DNA from: JACJXW01 sp964418125
GTDB taxonomy: Bacteria > Bacteroidota > Bacteroidia > Chitinophagales > Saprospiraceae
DNA length: 64,000 bases
Reading direction: 5' to 3'
Assembly: GCA_964418125.1 (NCBI GenBank)
Contig: CAYQKY010000019.1
Location: 1 to 64,000, forward strand
Shown: positions 43,731 to 54,400 of the stretch, piece by piece
How the letters are laid out: every line of letters starts with the position of its first letter
Numbering within the stretch: the first letter of the stretch is position 1
Position numbers and translations under genes: made by a program
The notes under the pieces: model-generated
Databases searched by the model: none
What the model saw: the letters and a program-made list of their open reading frames with translations, nothing else
Told to the model about the DNA's origin: nothing

Positions 43731-46700
43731 ATGTCCAAATACGCCAATATACCACATCCGCTTTTTAACCTGCCGGGCAGCTCACAGGATAAGCGCCTAC
43801 TGCCGGCCCTCGATCCCGAGACCCTTCAGGTGGACGGCCGCAGCCTGGCGGATATCCTGGACTTTATTTACCATTTTGCCGGGCAGGTTTACCATTACGA
43901 CAACAACCTGGTGCTGGGCGATTGGCGCGCCTTTTTTGCCGAAAGCCTTCCTTTTCTCATCGCCCGTATTCACAAGTGGGATGTCCAAAGCCTGGAAGAG
44001 AACATTCAGCGGCTGAGCCGCTCGGTAGAACAACAACCAGGGCCGGAGACGCTTGACTCCATTTTTTCCTTCGTTTACAATGAATTGCTTACCCCGGTGC
44101 TTGAGTGGCAGCTACGCTTTGAAAAAGAGCGGTTCGGCTTGGGGCTTAAGGTCAGTAATCTGATTGCCGCCAACCTGCAGGCTCCGTTGAAGAGCTACAT
44201 CGCTCTGGCCAATGGCGCCCAAAAATGGTACTGTATTGAAAAGCAGGACTTCCGGAAATTTCAGCAGCAGGACGCCTGGGGATTGGAATTGCCGGACCTT
44301 TTTGCCTGTGACGAATCTTTCAGGGGAGTTCCCGGTTCTACTCATGCCCGGATTCTGTCCATTCACCAGGGGCTGGCCCCTCTTGCCGCTAGTTTCGTGG
44401 AGGCTATTGCTGAGATCAAACGGCTGGCCCCGGAGTACCTTCAGGAAAGCCTTATTCCTTTGGAGGAGGAGTTCACAAAGTCGCATGCCCCTCATCTGGG
44501 CTTGCTCTTTGCCTTCCTGCAACTCTTCCGGCGCTTCCAACTGGACCTCAACAAGGTGAGCGTCCGCCACCTGGAGTTTTTCTATAATAAAGTACTGGGC
44601 ATCCAGGCCCGTAAACTAACGCCCGACCAGGCCCACCTGGTATTCGAGATCCAGAAACACCTCGATAACAAACTGCTGTCCAAAGGCCTGCTTTTCAAGA
44701 ATGGCAAGGATAGCCGGAACAACGATATTTTCTTTCGGCTGGAGGAGGACATCGTTGTGGATAAGGCACAGGTAGAGAGCTTGCGGACTCTGTATTTGGA
44801 CCATGCGGAGGGATGCCTTGGCTGTGGGGAAGATGAAACAACCAGGGTGCGCCTTTTGGAAGGCGTCTACAAAGCGCCGGTGGCCAATTCCCGGGACGGA
44901 AAAGGGGAGGCCTTCAAACTGGAAGGTAGCAGCTGGGCTACCTTAGGGAGAAAGGAAAGTAAATATTTTTTGCCCTCGGCTCCTCCCACTCTGGAGCCTG
45001 AACATCACCCCTTTGCACGCCAGGGATTTGTTTTAGCCTCTCCGGCCCTTTTGCTCCAGGAAGGGAATCGGGTGGTTGAGATAACACTCGAACTTAAGTG
45101 CAGAAAAATGGAATGTATACCTCCCCCGCCCTTGAATGAGGACGATCTGAAGTTTCTGGAGAGCGCGCTGGTGCACACCCATTTTCTCATTAGGCAGGAA
45201 AAGTTCGAAGAAGCAGTCCAAAATGCCTCCTTTAGCCGGGATGCCAGGCGGGCCCTTATTGACCGGCTAAGGAGCGCTCATCCCTATCCAGGGTTTATCA
45301 GGGAAGATTTTAAGGAGATAAAAAGGCAAGAATTAGACGGAGAGTGTTTTGTCGTCGAGAGGGTTGTTCCGGGGCTGAATTTATCCGGCGACCAGCAATT
45401 AGTCGATCAGTACTTCGACAAGACAAAGGCGCTATTATTGTCTTTTAGTGCTGATGGAGATTGGTGGCAGCCTCATCCCGACGATGTAGAGGTCAAATTG
45501 GAGTCCTCTTTGCCCGCTGGCCTGGATGACAGTTGTGAAAACAGAAATTGGAAGCTGAGGATAAAAGTGGAGATCCCTGCGGAAGCGCCTCCCATTACCT
45601 TCTATGATGCGGAAGCCCTCAAAGAACCTTTTCCAACACAAATGCCCCTGGTTAAAGTAGAACTCAATGACTTCATCAGGGTCGAAACCAGCCTTGAGGA
45701 TTGCAAACCAGGCTGTGGCCTGGAGCGTTGCCTGGAAGGAGGCAATGCCCGTACTTCCCTGTACCATTATCTTCGGCATTTCTGTATTCAGGATAGCTGT
45801 ATCGAAGTGCAGGTTTGCGGCGTCCGAAACCTGTTGGTGCAAAATGAAGAGAACCTGCAGGACGCCAATGGCCTGATCCAGCCATTTGGCGTGCGGCCAA
45901 AACTACAGGCGGAATTTTACATCGGCAGTAAAGAAATATTTTGTAAGGACTGGAAACAGTTTCGCATCAAAGCAACCTGGAAGGATAAACCGGAGGACTT
46001 TGCAACTTACTATGAGGAATATGAGGATGTAACCGGCCCGATCGATAATTCGAGTTTTGAATTCCTTCCCGCCGTATTGGCTGAGGGGCTGTGGACGTAT
46101 TACGATAATGATAATGATCCGGGGACGCCGCCTGTTCCCATTGACATCTTTTACGACAACAACAGAGATGTAGAGGATCCTCATCCCGGCCTTCCCGATC
46201 TTTTGTGTAGCCCCGAATGGGACGACCCTGAGAGCATATCCTCCAGTTATTATCACGAATTTGACCATAGCGAATTTCCCGGCCTTCCCGGTTATGTGCC
46301 GGGGCAAATGACCCCTGAGCCTTTGCAGCCCTTGAGCAATACTTCCCGTAAAGGGTTCATCAAACTGGTGCTCAAGGGATCGGATTTTCTCCATGATCAT
46401 TATGCTTTCGTACTGGCTAAAATTATGATAGACCTGGCCGGCGGCTTCAACCCGGTGCGGATCATTGAATTTAAAAAGGATGTAGATGCGGCAGTGGCTA
46501 TCCGGGATGTTATAAAGGCTAAAATGAATACCATCCAGAGCCATCTTATTACGGCCATTTCTGAGATTGAATCTTCCATTGATAATTTAAACCAGCTTGC
46601 TCCTCCCGGCATCATTCAACGGTTGAACACATTAAGGTCGGAACTTAATACAATTGACGGTTTGCTCCCGGGCAGTCCTAATGCGGCGAATACAGCTATT

Positions 46701-48404
46701 GGCAACGTCCTGGCCGCAGGTGGTACTCTGGACCTTATCGAGAACCAGGCCCAATCCTTGCATAGCAACCTTCAGCATACCCTTACCGCCCATTTGTATG
46801 TGATCCGGACGATGCTAACCACAGTGGTGCCTACCATTGACCCACCTCTTCCACCTAATTACAATGCCCGGGGCATACAACAATTGCTGGACAACCTGGA
46901 GGCCATTCTCGATGATATCGAAGAATTTGCGGATAGCAATACCGGAGGAGACAGCCTTCCCAGTGAACCTTACACGCCCACTATTAAGGGCCTTTCTATC
47001 GACTACTTTGCGAAATCCCAAATCGAGGATATCCAACTCATCCACCTGTATCCCTTTGAAAATACCTTTAAAGCGGAAGATATTACAGATACGCCTCCTT
47101 TATTTCCTACTTTTGAAAGGGAAGGCCACCTTTTTATCGGCTTAAAGGATTACACTCCGGGCAACAATCTGCACCTGTTGTTTCAGCTGGCGGAATCAAC
47201 CGCCGACTCGGAGTCAAACGCTGCTGATATTCACTGGCATTATCTGAGAAAGAATGAGTGGGCGCCATTGCAAAATGGGTTCCACCTCTTGAGCGATACT
47301 ACCGACGGGCTCACCCGGTCCGGCATAGTGAAGATTGCGATACCGGAAGACATCAATAAAGATGGGACCAACACCGTCATGCCATCAGGCTTACACTGGA
47401 TCCGCGCCAGCGCATGGAACAATACCGAAGCCATTGCAGAAACCATTGGCGTGCACACCCAGGCGGCGCGGGTGAGCTACCATCCCATGCCGGAGAACGC
47501 CCGCCTGGAGATGGTGCTCAGGGCCGGCAGCATCTCCAAGCTGGCCGAGGCAGATTCCAGCCTCAAAGGGATCAACCAGTTCTACGAAACCTTCGGCGGG
47601 CAATTGACGGAAAGCTCCAATAACTTCTATAAGCGGGTGGGCGAACGCCTGCGCCACAAAGGCAGGAGTATAGATAAATACGATTACGAGCGGATCGTTC
47701 TGGACCGGTACCCGGAGGTCTTCCGGGTAAAATGCCTGAACCATTCGTTCAGCTTATCGGCCAACCAATACCGGCGTGACCTGGAAGTGGCGCCAGGTTT
47801 CGTCTCCCTGGCAGTTATACCGGACATTACCAAGCTGAAGGCCGGCGCCGGTTATACTCCTAAGGCGCCCGTAAGCCTGTTGAATAGGGTCCGGGAGTAT
47901 ATTCGGCAGAAAACTTCCCCTTTTGTACGGCTCAAAGTGATGAACCCCCGGTACGAACAGGTGCACCTGGATGGTGAGGTTATCCTTCGCCAGGGAAAGC
48001 CCAAAACCTTCTTCCAGAATAAACTCCGGGAGGACTTGCGCCGTTTCCTTGCCCCATGGGTAGATGGCAATATGGGCCAGTTGGATTTTGGGCGTGTTAT
48101 TTCCAAGTCTGAAGTGATCCGTTTCATTGAGAGCCTGGAGTATGTGGATTTCGTCTGCAATCTGAGATTGGTACATGAGGAGGAGGAGGTGTCCTGCTAC
48201 GGGCCAACCGACCCATTTAACGACCCGGAGGTGGTTGTGCCCCTGACTGCCAGGTCTATTCTTATAGGAGGAGAAATGAGATTAAATGCTGAATCCTGGC
48301 GATGTCCGGAACCCCGTAAAGAGTGTGAAGAAAAAGCCCATAACTATAAAGCCAACTGCGAGGAGGAAACCGGGAATCCCCCGGGAGGCTTCTCGGTAGC
48401 CTGA
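43731..48404 (+). CDS. baseplate J-like protein (gp6/Afp11 type)
   Basis: A 1,557-residue baseplate protein. The most family-like section is near the C-terminus, about 1285-1475: FYKRVGERLRHKGRSIDKYDYERIV, a YPEVFRVKCLNH strand, FVSLAVIPDI, and VREYIRQKTSPFVRLKVMNPRYEQV, which fit the J/gp6 wedge fold. A long middle region (about 900-1070) is helical with repeated IESSIDNLNQLAPP-type heptads. The very large size is usual in Bacteroidota eCIS. It ends 10 bases before the next gene. Confidence 0.9.
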   Translation: MSKYANIPHPLFNLPGSSQDKRLLPALDPETLQVDGRSLADILDFIYHFAGQVYHYDNNLVLGDWRAFFAESLPFLIARIHKWDVQSLEENIQRLSRSVEQQPGPETLDSIFSFVYNELLTPVLEWQLRFEKERFGLGLKVSNLIAANLQAPLKSYIALANGAQKWYCIEKQDFRKFQQQDAWGLELPDLFACDESFRGVPGSTHARILSIHQGLAPLAASFVEAIAEIKRLAPEYLQESLIPLEEEFTKSHAPHLGLLFAFLQLFRRFQLDLNKVSVRHLEFFYNKVLGIQARKLTPDQAHLVFEIQKHLDNKLLSKGLLFKNGKDSRNNDIFFRLEEDIVVDKAQVESLRTLYLDHAEGCLGCGEDETTRVRLLEGVYKAPVANSRDGKGEAFKLEGSSWATLGRKESKYFLPSAPPTLEPEHHPFARQGFVLASPALLLQEGNRVVEITLELKCRKMECIPPPPLNEDDLKFLESALVHTHFLIRQEKFEEAVQNASFSRDARRALIDRLRSAHPYPGFIREDFKEIKRQELDGECFVVERVVPGLNLSGDQQLVDQYFDKTKALLLSFSADGDWWQPHPDDVEVKLESSLPAGLDDSCENRNWKLRIKVEIPAEAPPITFYDAEALKEPFPTQMPLVKVELNDFIRVETSLEDCKPGCGLERCLEGGNARTSLYHYLRHFCIQDSCIEVQVCGVRNLLVQNEENLQDANGLIQPFGVRPKLQAEFYIGSKEIFCKDWKQFRIKATWKDKPEDFATYYEEYEDVTGPIDNSSFEFLPAVLAEGLWTYYDNDNDPGTPPVPIDIFYDNNRDVEDPHPGLPDLLCSPEWDDPESISSSYYHEFDHSEFPGLPGYVPGQMTPEPLQPLSNTSRKGFIKLVLKGSDFLHDHYAFVLAKIMIDLAGGFNPVRIIEFKKDVDAAVAIRDVIKAKMNTIQSHLITAISEIESSIDNLNQLAPPGIIQRLNTLRSELNTIDGLLPGSPNAANTAIGNVLAAGGTLDLIENQAQSLHSNLQHTLTAHLYVIRTMLTTVVPTIDPPLPPNYNARGIQQLLDNLEAILDDIEEFADSNTGGDSLPSEPYTPTIKGLSIDYFAKSQIEDIQLIHLYPFENTFKAEDITDTPPLFPTFEREGHLFIGLKDYTPGNNLHLLFQLAESTADSESNAADIHWHYLRKNEWAPLQNGFHLLSDTTDGLTRSGIVKIAIPEDINKDGTNTVMPSGLHWIRASAWNNTEAIAETIGVHTQAARVSYHPMPENARLEMVLRAGSISKLAEADSSLKGINQFYETFGGQLTESSNNFYKRVGERLRHKGRSIDKYDYERIVLDRYPEVFRVKCLNHSFSLSANQYRRDLEVAPGFVSLAVIPDITKLKAGAGYTPKAPVSLLNRVREYIRQKTSPFVRLKVMNPRYEQVHLDGEVILRQGKPKTFFQNKLREDLRRFLAPWVDGNMGQLDFGRVISKSEVIRFIESLEYVDFVCNLRLVHEEEEVSCYGPTDPFNDPEVVVPLTARSILIGGEMRLNAESWRCPEPRKECEEKAHNYKANCEEETGNPPGGFSVA

Positions 48405-48414
48405 GTGAGACGAT

Positions 48415-51400
48415 ATGGCAGAACAAGACAACATAAAAGTTATTCTCAAGAAAGACCCCACCTTTGAAGGCCTGGACTTCAGCCTGTTGCGTCGGCTGGG
48501 GCTTGAGCACATCGGGGAGCTTTCGGGTAAGGTATGGACGGACCACAACGTCCACGATCCGGGTATCACCATCCTGGAGATGCTCATCTACGCCCTTATG
48601 GACCTGGGATACCGCACCCGGTTGCCTATCGAGGATTTGCTGGCGCTGGAAGATCCTTCCCAGGCAGCAGAGGATAACTTTTTTACTCCGGCGCAGATCC
48701 TGACGAATAATCCCACCACCATCCTGGATTACCGGAAGCTGCTGATCGACATAGAGGGAGTCCGCAACGCCTGGCTGGAAGTGCACCGGGAGGATAAGCT
48801 TTGCCTGGATTGCCCCGGGGAGACGCCCAATGGTGAAGGCGATCACGGCCCGGTTTTTATTGCCGGGCAGGGAGGGCCGCGACAGAATTCCCCTTCTTTG
48901 TTTTTCTGTCCCGAGGGAGAACACGATTTCAGCGAGGTGGTACTGAATGGGCTGTACAAGGCCTTCATTGAACTGGATGAAGATTTTATCGCCAGGGAGA
49001 TCGAACGGAATAAGAATAGGAAGGAAAATGAACAGAAGAATAGGAGCGACGTAGAGGCGGAAGTAGTGAACCGGGTGAAACAGCAGCTGCAGCAACACCG
49101 CAACCTCTGTGAGGATTTCGTGGATATTTGCGTGCTCTGCCGGGAAAAGGTTAGCTTTTGCGTTGATGTCGAGCTGTTTCCGAGTGCCGTTGCCGAGCAG
49201 GTATATGTAGAGATCATCCAAAACATCAGGGAGTTCCTGTCACCCAGCCTCCATTTCTATACCCTCCAGGAAATGCTCGCCCGCGGAAAATCGATCGAAG
49301 AGGTATTCGAGGGCCGCCCCTACACCCTGGACAGCCATGGGTTTATCGATACGGAGGAACTGGAACGCATTGAACGGCATAAAGAATTACACCTTTCGGA
49401 TATTTACAATCTGATCTTCAGTGTTTCCGGAGTAAAGTCTGTACGGGCACTGAAGCTTTCCTCCGGGCAGCAACCTAATACAGCGTGCGACGGGTGGGTA
49501 TATCATCTTTGCGAAGACTGTGTACCCTTCTTTTCCGTGGAAGATTCCCAATTCAATCTGTTCAAAGGCACCATGCCCGTCCGCCTGGATAAGGTGGAAA
49601 CCCAAAAGCTGCTGAACCGCCGCCTGAATGAATTCCGGAAAGTGAAGCTAAAGGATGCCCGCTTGCTCGACCGGCTCATCCCATTGGGAAGATACCGGAA
49701 GGATCTGGAAGATTATTATTCCATTCAGAACGAGTTTCCCAGGGTATATGGCATCGGCGAGGGCGGCCTGCCGGACAGCGCGCCGGTATTGCGGCAGGCC
49801 CAGGCCCTGCAACTCAAGGGTTACCTGTTATTCTTCGACCAATTGCTGGCGTCCTACCTCTCTCAGCTTGCTCATATCCGGGACCTGTTCAGCATGTCGC
49901 CGGACAGCCGGCGGCCGGAGGCTTCCCGCCATACTTATTTTACCCAGCGCCTGGACTCCGTACCCGATGTGAAACGGTTGGTGCGCTTTTACACTGAAGA
50001 GCAGAGCTATCTTGGATGGTCAGAAAACAATATTCTGGCACAGCCGGTGGAGAAAGGCTCGCTGGATGAGCTAATGGCCGAATGGCGGGAGGCCCCGGAA
50101 ACAGAGCCTGAGTACCCGGCTCATTTCTTCGACGCACCTTTCAAACGGGAGGCGTCTCTCCAACAATTGAGGCAGGAGTTCCAGCAGGCGGAATATCAGC
50201 TGGAAGTTTTTGGCGGCAAATGTGCTTACTTTTTCACCATTCTTACCTCCAACCAGGAAGTAGGGTTGGTTAGCAAGAGGCTTTACGATACCAAAGCCCA
50301 GGCATGGGAAGCCGGCCGTTCCGTAGCTTTCCTCGGCGCCCTGGAAGACTCTTATCAGGAGGTGAATGAGCCCAATCCTGCCGGCACTGCCTACCGCTAT
50401 TCCTTCAACCTTTCTTTCAACCCCATCAGTTATTTGTCCTTCCTGCAGCAGATCATGGAGGATGAGAAACTTTACCAAAGCCGCCGGGATGATTTCCTCA
50501 ATCACCTGCTGGCGCGCTTTGGAGAAGCATTCACGGACCTTTCTCTTCTGATGTATGAGAAGATCGTGCCGGAGCACAATGGCAAGGCGCGCCTGCTGGA
50601 AGATAAGGCCCGCTACCTTTCTGATTTCGATGAGTTAAGCCGAAACAGGGGCAAGGCCTACAATTACTGCCTCAACAGCTGGGATACGGACAACGTTTCC
50701 GGCCTGGAGAAGCGCGTGGCCGGGTTGGCCGGCATTCAGGATGTTAGGCGCCAGTATCTCTGTAATTTTGAGATCGTGGAATACGGGGAAGAACTGGAAG
50801 CCGTGCTGCGGTCTCTGGAAAACGAAGCCCTCTTCAAAACCACCGAAAGGTTCGACTCCCGCGCGTACGCTGAAACCGCAGTGGCATCTATGATGGACAG
50901 CCTCAGGGCCGGTGAGGGTATGAAAGTGGAACATGTCGTTGCCGAGGATAAATTCCGCCTGTACCTGCGCACGGATAAAGCCGAAGCGGCCAGTCCCGGA
51001 CTTTTCGGCAGCCGGGAGGAAGCCGAAAATAAGGTGGAGGTGCTGAAGGCTCTGTTCAACCCCAAAGCCTTCGGAGGAGGAGTTTATGTTTCTGAATACA
51101 AGTCCCACCTGGAGTTGCGCAATGCCGGCGGCGAGATCCTTCGCAAGAGCCGGAAGCAGTTTGAGGCCGGCCGGGCAATTGAGGATAAGGATTATTCTGA
51201 TTTCGTGCGGAATGTCAACAACCAATTGAAAGCCAGGGAAGAGGTGGCTTCTGTCAACCTGGCCGCAAGCCTGGAAGAGCCGAAAGTGTATTTTGACCGG
51301 CAGGGGCTTTCCGGCCATCAGGAGATAGGGGCTCCTAAGTACAAATGGGTATGGCTGGACGACAGTGGGAATACCGTTCTCCAAAGCACCCCCTCTTTTA

Positions 51401-54400
51401 CGGATACATCCGCTGCCCTTGCCCACTTTTCCAGCCTGCTTGGGCCTTTGGAGTTGCGTTTTGAAGATAAAGACGAAGGGAAGGAGCCTGCTTTCCTCGT
51501 ACAATGGCCTTCCGGCGAAACTGCCGCCGAAGGGGTGTTTGACAATAAAGCGGCTCGGGATGAAGCCCGCCAAAAGGCAGCAGCTTACCTGGAGAAGGAA
51601 ACCGGAGAAGGGGTTTATCTTTCTGCCGTCCGGAAATCCTACGGCTGGGAGCTGAAAAAAGGCAAGACAGCCTTGCTGGAAAGCACCCTGTTGGGAAGTA
51701 GTTCCAACAAGGCGAAGATGGCCTGGCAATATGCCCATGCTCTGAGCGCCAAACTGGAAGTTGTGGAGCGTAAGGATACAGGTTTCTTAGTTGAGCTGAG
51801 AAACCAGGACGGGATACTGATGGCCCATTCTCCGGTTTTTTCAGATGAGAAGCAGGCGGAGCAGAACCGTAAAATGTCGGCATCTCTCCTCAGCTCTGAA
51901 AAGAACATCAGTTTTCCGGAACGGGGAGAGGCTTATGGCTACCGTATTCCCGGCTTTGGGGATGATCCCTCGCCATTCCTGTCCAGTTACTTCCTGTTTG
52001 AAAGCCGAAGGGATGCTTTGCAGGCCATGGAGGCCCACCTGAAACATGCCGGCAAGGTGAGCCGGTATAACCTTTCAGGAGACCTTGAACGGTTTAGCCT
52101 GAGTTTTGAGCTCAAGGACAAAGACGGCCAGCTCATCGCCGAGCATTCGGGCATGTATGGTGATGAGAAAGAAAGAAAAGCCATTCTGGACAGAGGCGCA
52201 AAACAACTCAGGAAGTTCAATTTCCCCCTCCAATACAGGGAAAAATACAGGTATAAGCTGATCGGGCAGGAGGGAAGCGCCCTGCTGGAATCCGCCCGGG
52301 AATACGATTCGGAAGAAGAGGCGAACCAGGCCTTCCTGCAAATACTGCCCCTGGCAGCTTACCCGGCAAATTATCACGGGGATCGGCCAGATGACAACAT
52401 CAACCAGTTCCTGGAACTTCGGGATGGCGATGCCGTTCTGGCCCGCGCCCCCCGTCCTTTTCCAACGGGCCAGGGCCTGGCGCAGGCCAGAGAGCAGGCA
52501 ATAAGCCTGGTAAAGGCCCATTCCTACTCGGTCAGTTCCTCGGAATATCCCCATCGGTGGAAATACCGGTTGTCCTGGGAGGGGAAAGAGCAAAAGCTCG
52601 AAAGCCTGCTGGATAGCATAGGCGACTTTGGTACGGATGATGAAGCCGTAACCGCTTTCAACCGGCTGGCAGATAACCTGGAAACAGTTGCGGCTATTCC
52701 GGCAGACGGCCCGTCGATCCGGTTTCAGTACAAAGGGGAAGCGGAACCTTTTGCCGCTTATCCCGGCCAGCCATTTGAAACGGAGGCGGAGAGAGAATCA
52801 GTTCGCCAACGGGCCGACAGATGGCTGCAATACAGCGGGCACGTTTCCCGGGCCGGCGCTTCTCTGCCTGCCTCCGCTGGCCCCACCCTCTACCGGCCGG
52901 CGGAAAGCGCCGACGGGCGCTTTGCCTACCGGGTGCTCAAAAAAGGGCTCCCTCTGGCTTTCCACCCCTGCAAATGTTACAGCAGGAAGGATCGCCAGGC
53001 CATACAGGAGGCCATCAACTGCCTGTACGGGGAAAGGAATCACTATGATTATCCGGAGTTCTGCCTGGACGGGGACGCCATCTGCAAGATAGAGGAGCGC
53101 TACCACTATCAGCTCCGGGATAAGAAAAAGGGAATCCCGGCCTACTTCATCAGTTTCGAGGGGTATGCAAGCCGGGAAGAGGCCCTGGCTGCTTTGAGGA
53201 GCAATTACCTGGAGATCGTCCACCTGGCCATAGACGAAAGATCATACAGGGATCGGGCCATACGCAATTCCGTTTATCCTCCCCTGATCAGCCTGGTTCA
53301 GGAATATGCCGATCCGGAGGAGCGGCGCCCTGCCGGGTTGAGCCCTTTGGTAGTCGTCCCAAAGGAAGCCATTGATGAATTCGGTATCACTCAGGATAAT
53401 CCGCAAGCTTACGTCGAATTATTCTTCCGTTATCCCATTCAGCTGGCGGAACCCAGTTGCCCCAAAGACCCCTGCAAGGATGAGCAGGATTATCATTACT
53501 ACTTCCACCTGGTGGGGGATGGCCATTGCCGGGACGAAGATTGTAAGGAGGACTGGCGAAGCACTCAGGTGTACGAAAAACCAGAGGACGCCATCCGTGA
53601 TTTTCAAATGTTCCTCAACCTGTTGCGCGCCAAACCAAATTACCGGGCCCATCTCGATGAAACGGGCTATTTCGATTGCTGGAGCCGCGGCATTATTCCT
53701 GATGAGGAAAGCCTGCACCGGGCCGGCGCCTGCCAGGATTGCCCGGATGACAAGGATGAGGAAATGCCGAAGGCCAGGTGTTGCTATTATATCGGCCTGG
53801 TGGAAGTACTGGCGGAGAGCACCCGGCGTTTCAAGATCAAAGAAAATGCATGGGGAAAGCCTTCCCTTCTGGCGGTCCACCCCGGGCGGGCACTTACCCT
53901 GCAGGAGGCCAGTGATGCTATTCAGGGGTTCTGCAACTGCTTTTACTACGAAAACCAATATCCACTTGAAACAAGGGTGGAGGAGCGGGTCGGCCTTTGC
54001 GGGGAAACCCTTTGTTATTTCAGGCTGGAAGGCGGCCCCGACAGAAATGTCCTTTTTGAAAGCTATAATGGTTACAATTCCAAGGAAGAAGCCGAGAGGG
54101 CAGCGGGATTACTGATCAGCAACATATATGCATGCCGTAATTTTGTGGTCATCAAGAACGGGGATTGTGATTACCGCATCGCCGTTTCCGGGATCAACCT
54201 TCAGGATTGCCCTGTAGAAGAAGATTGGGCCAGAGTGGTTTCCTGCAGCAACCGGAAATTCAAGAATCTGGCAGCGGCCTGTGAAGCCAGGAGCAGGATC
54301 GCCTCCTATTTTGAGAATGCCAGTTTTTCACTTAAGCTGGAGTTCTCTCATCTTTGGGTTTCTGAGGCCAACCCACTGGAGTCGCAGAGGTGCCTGAAAA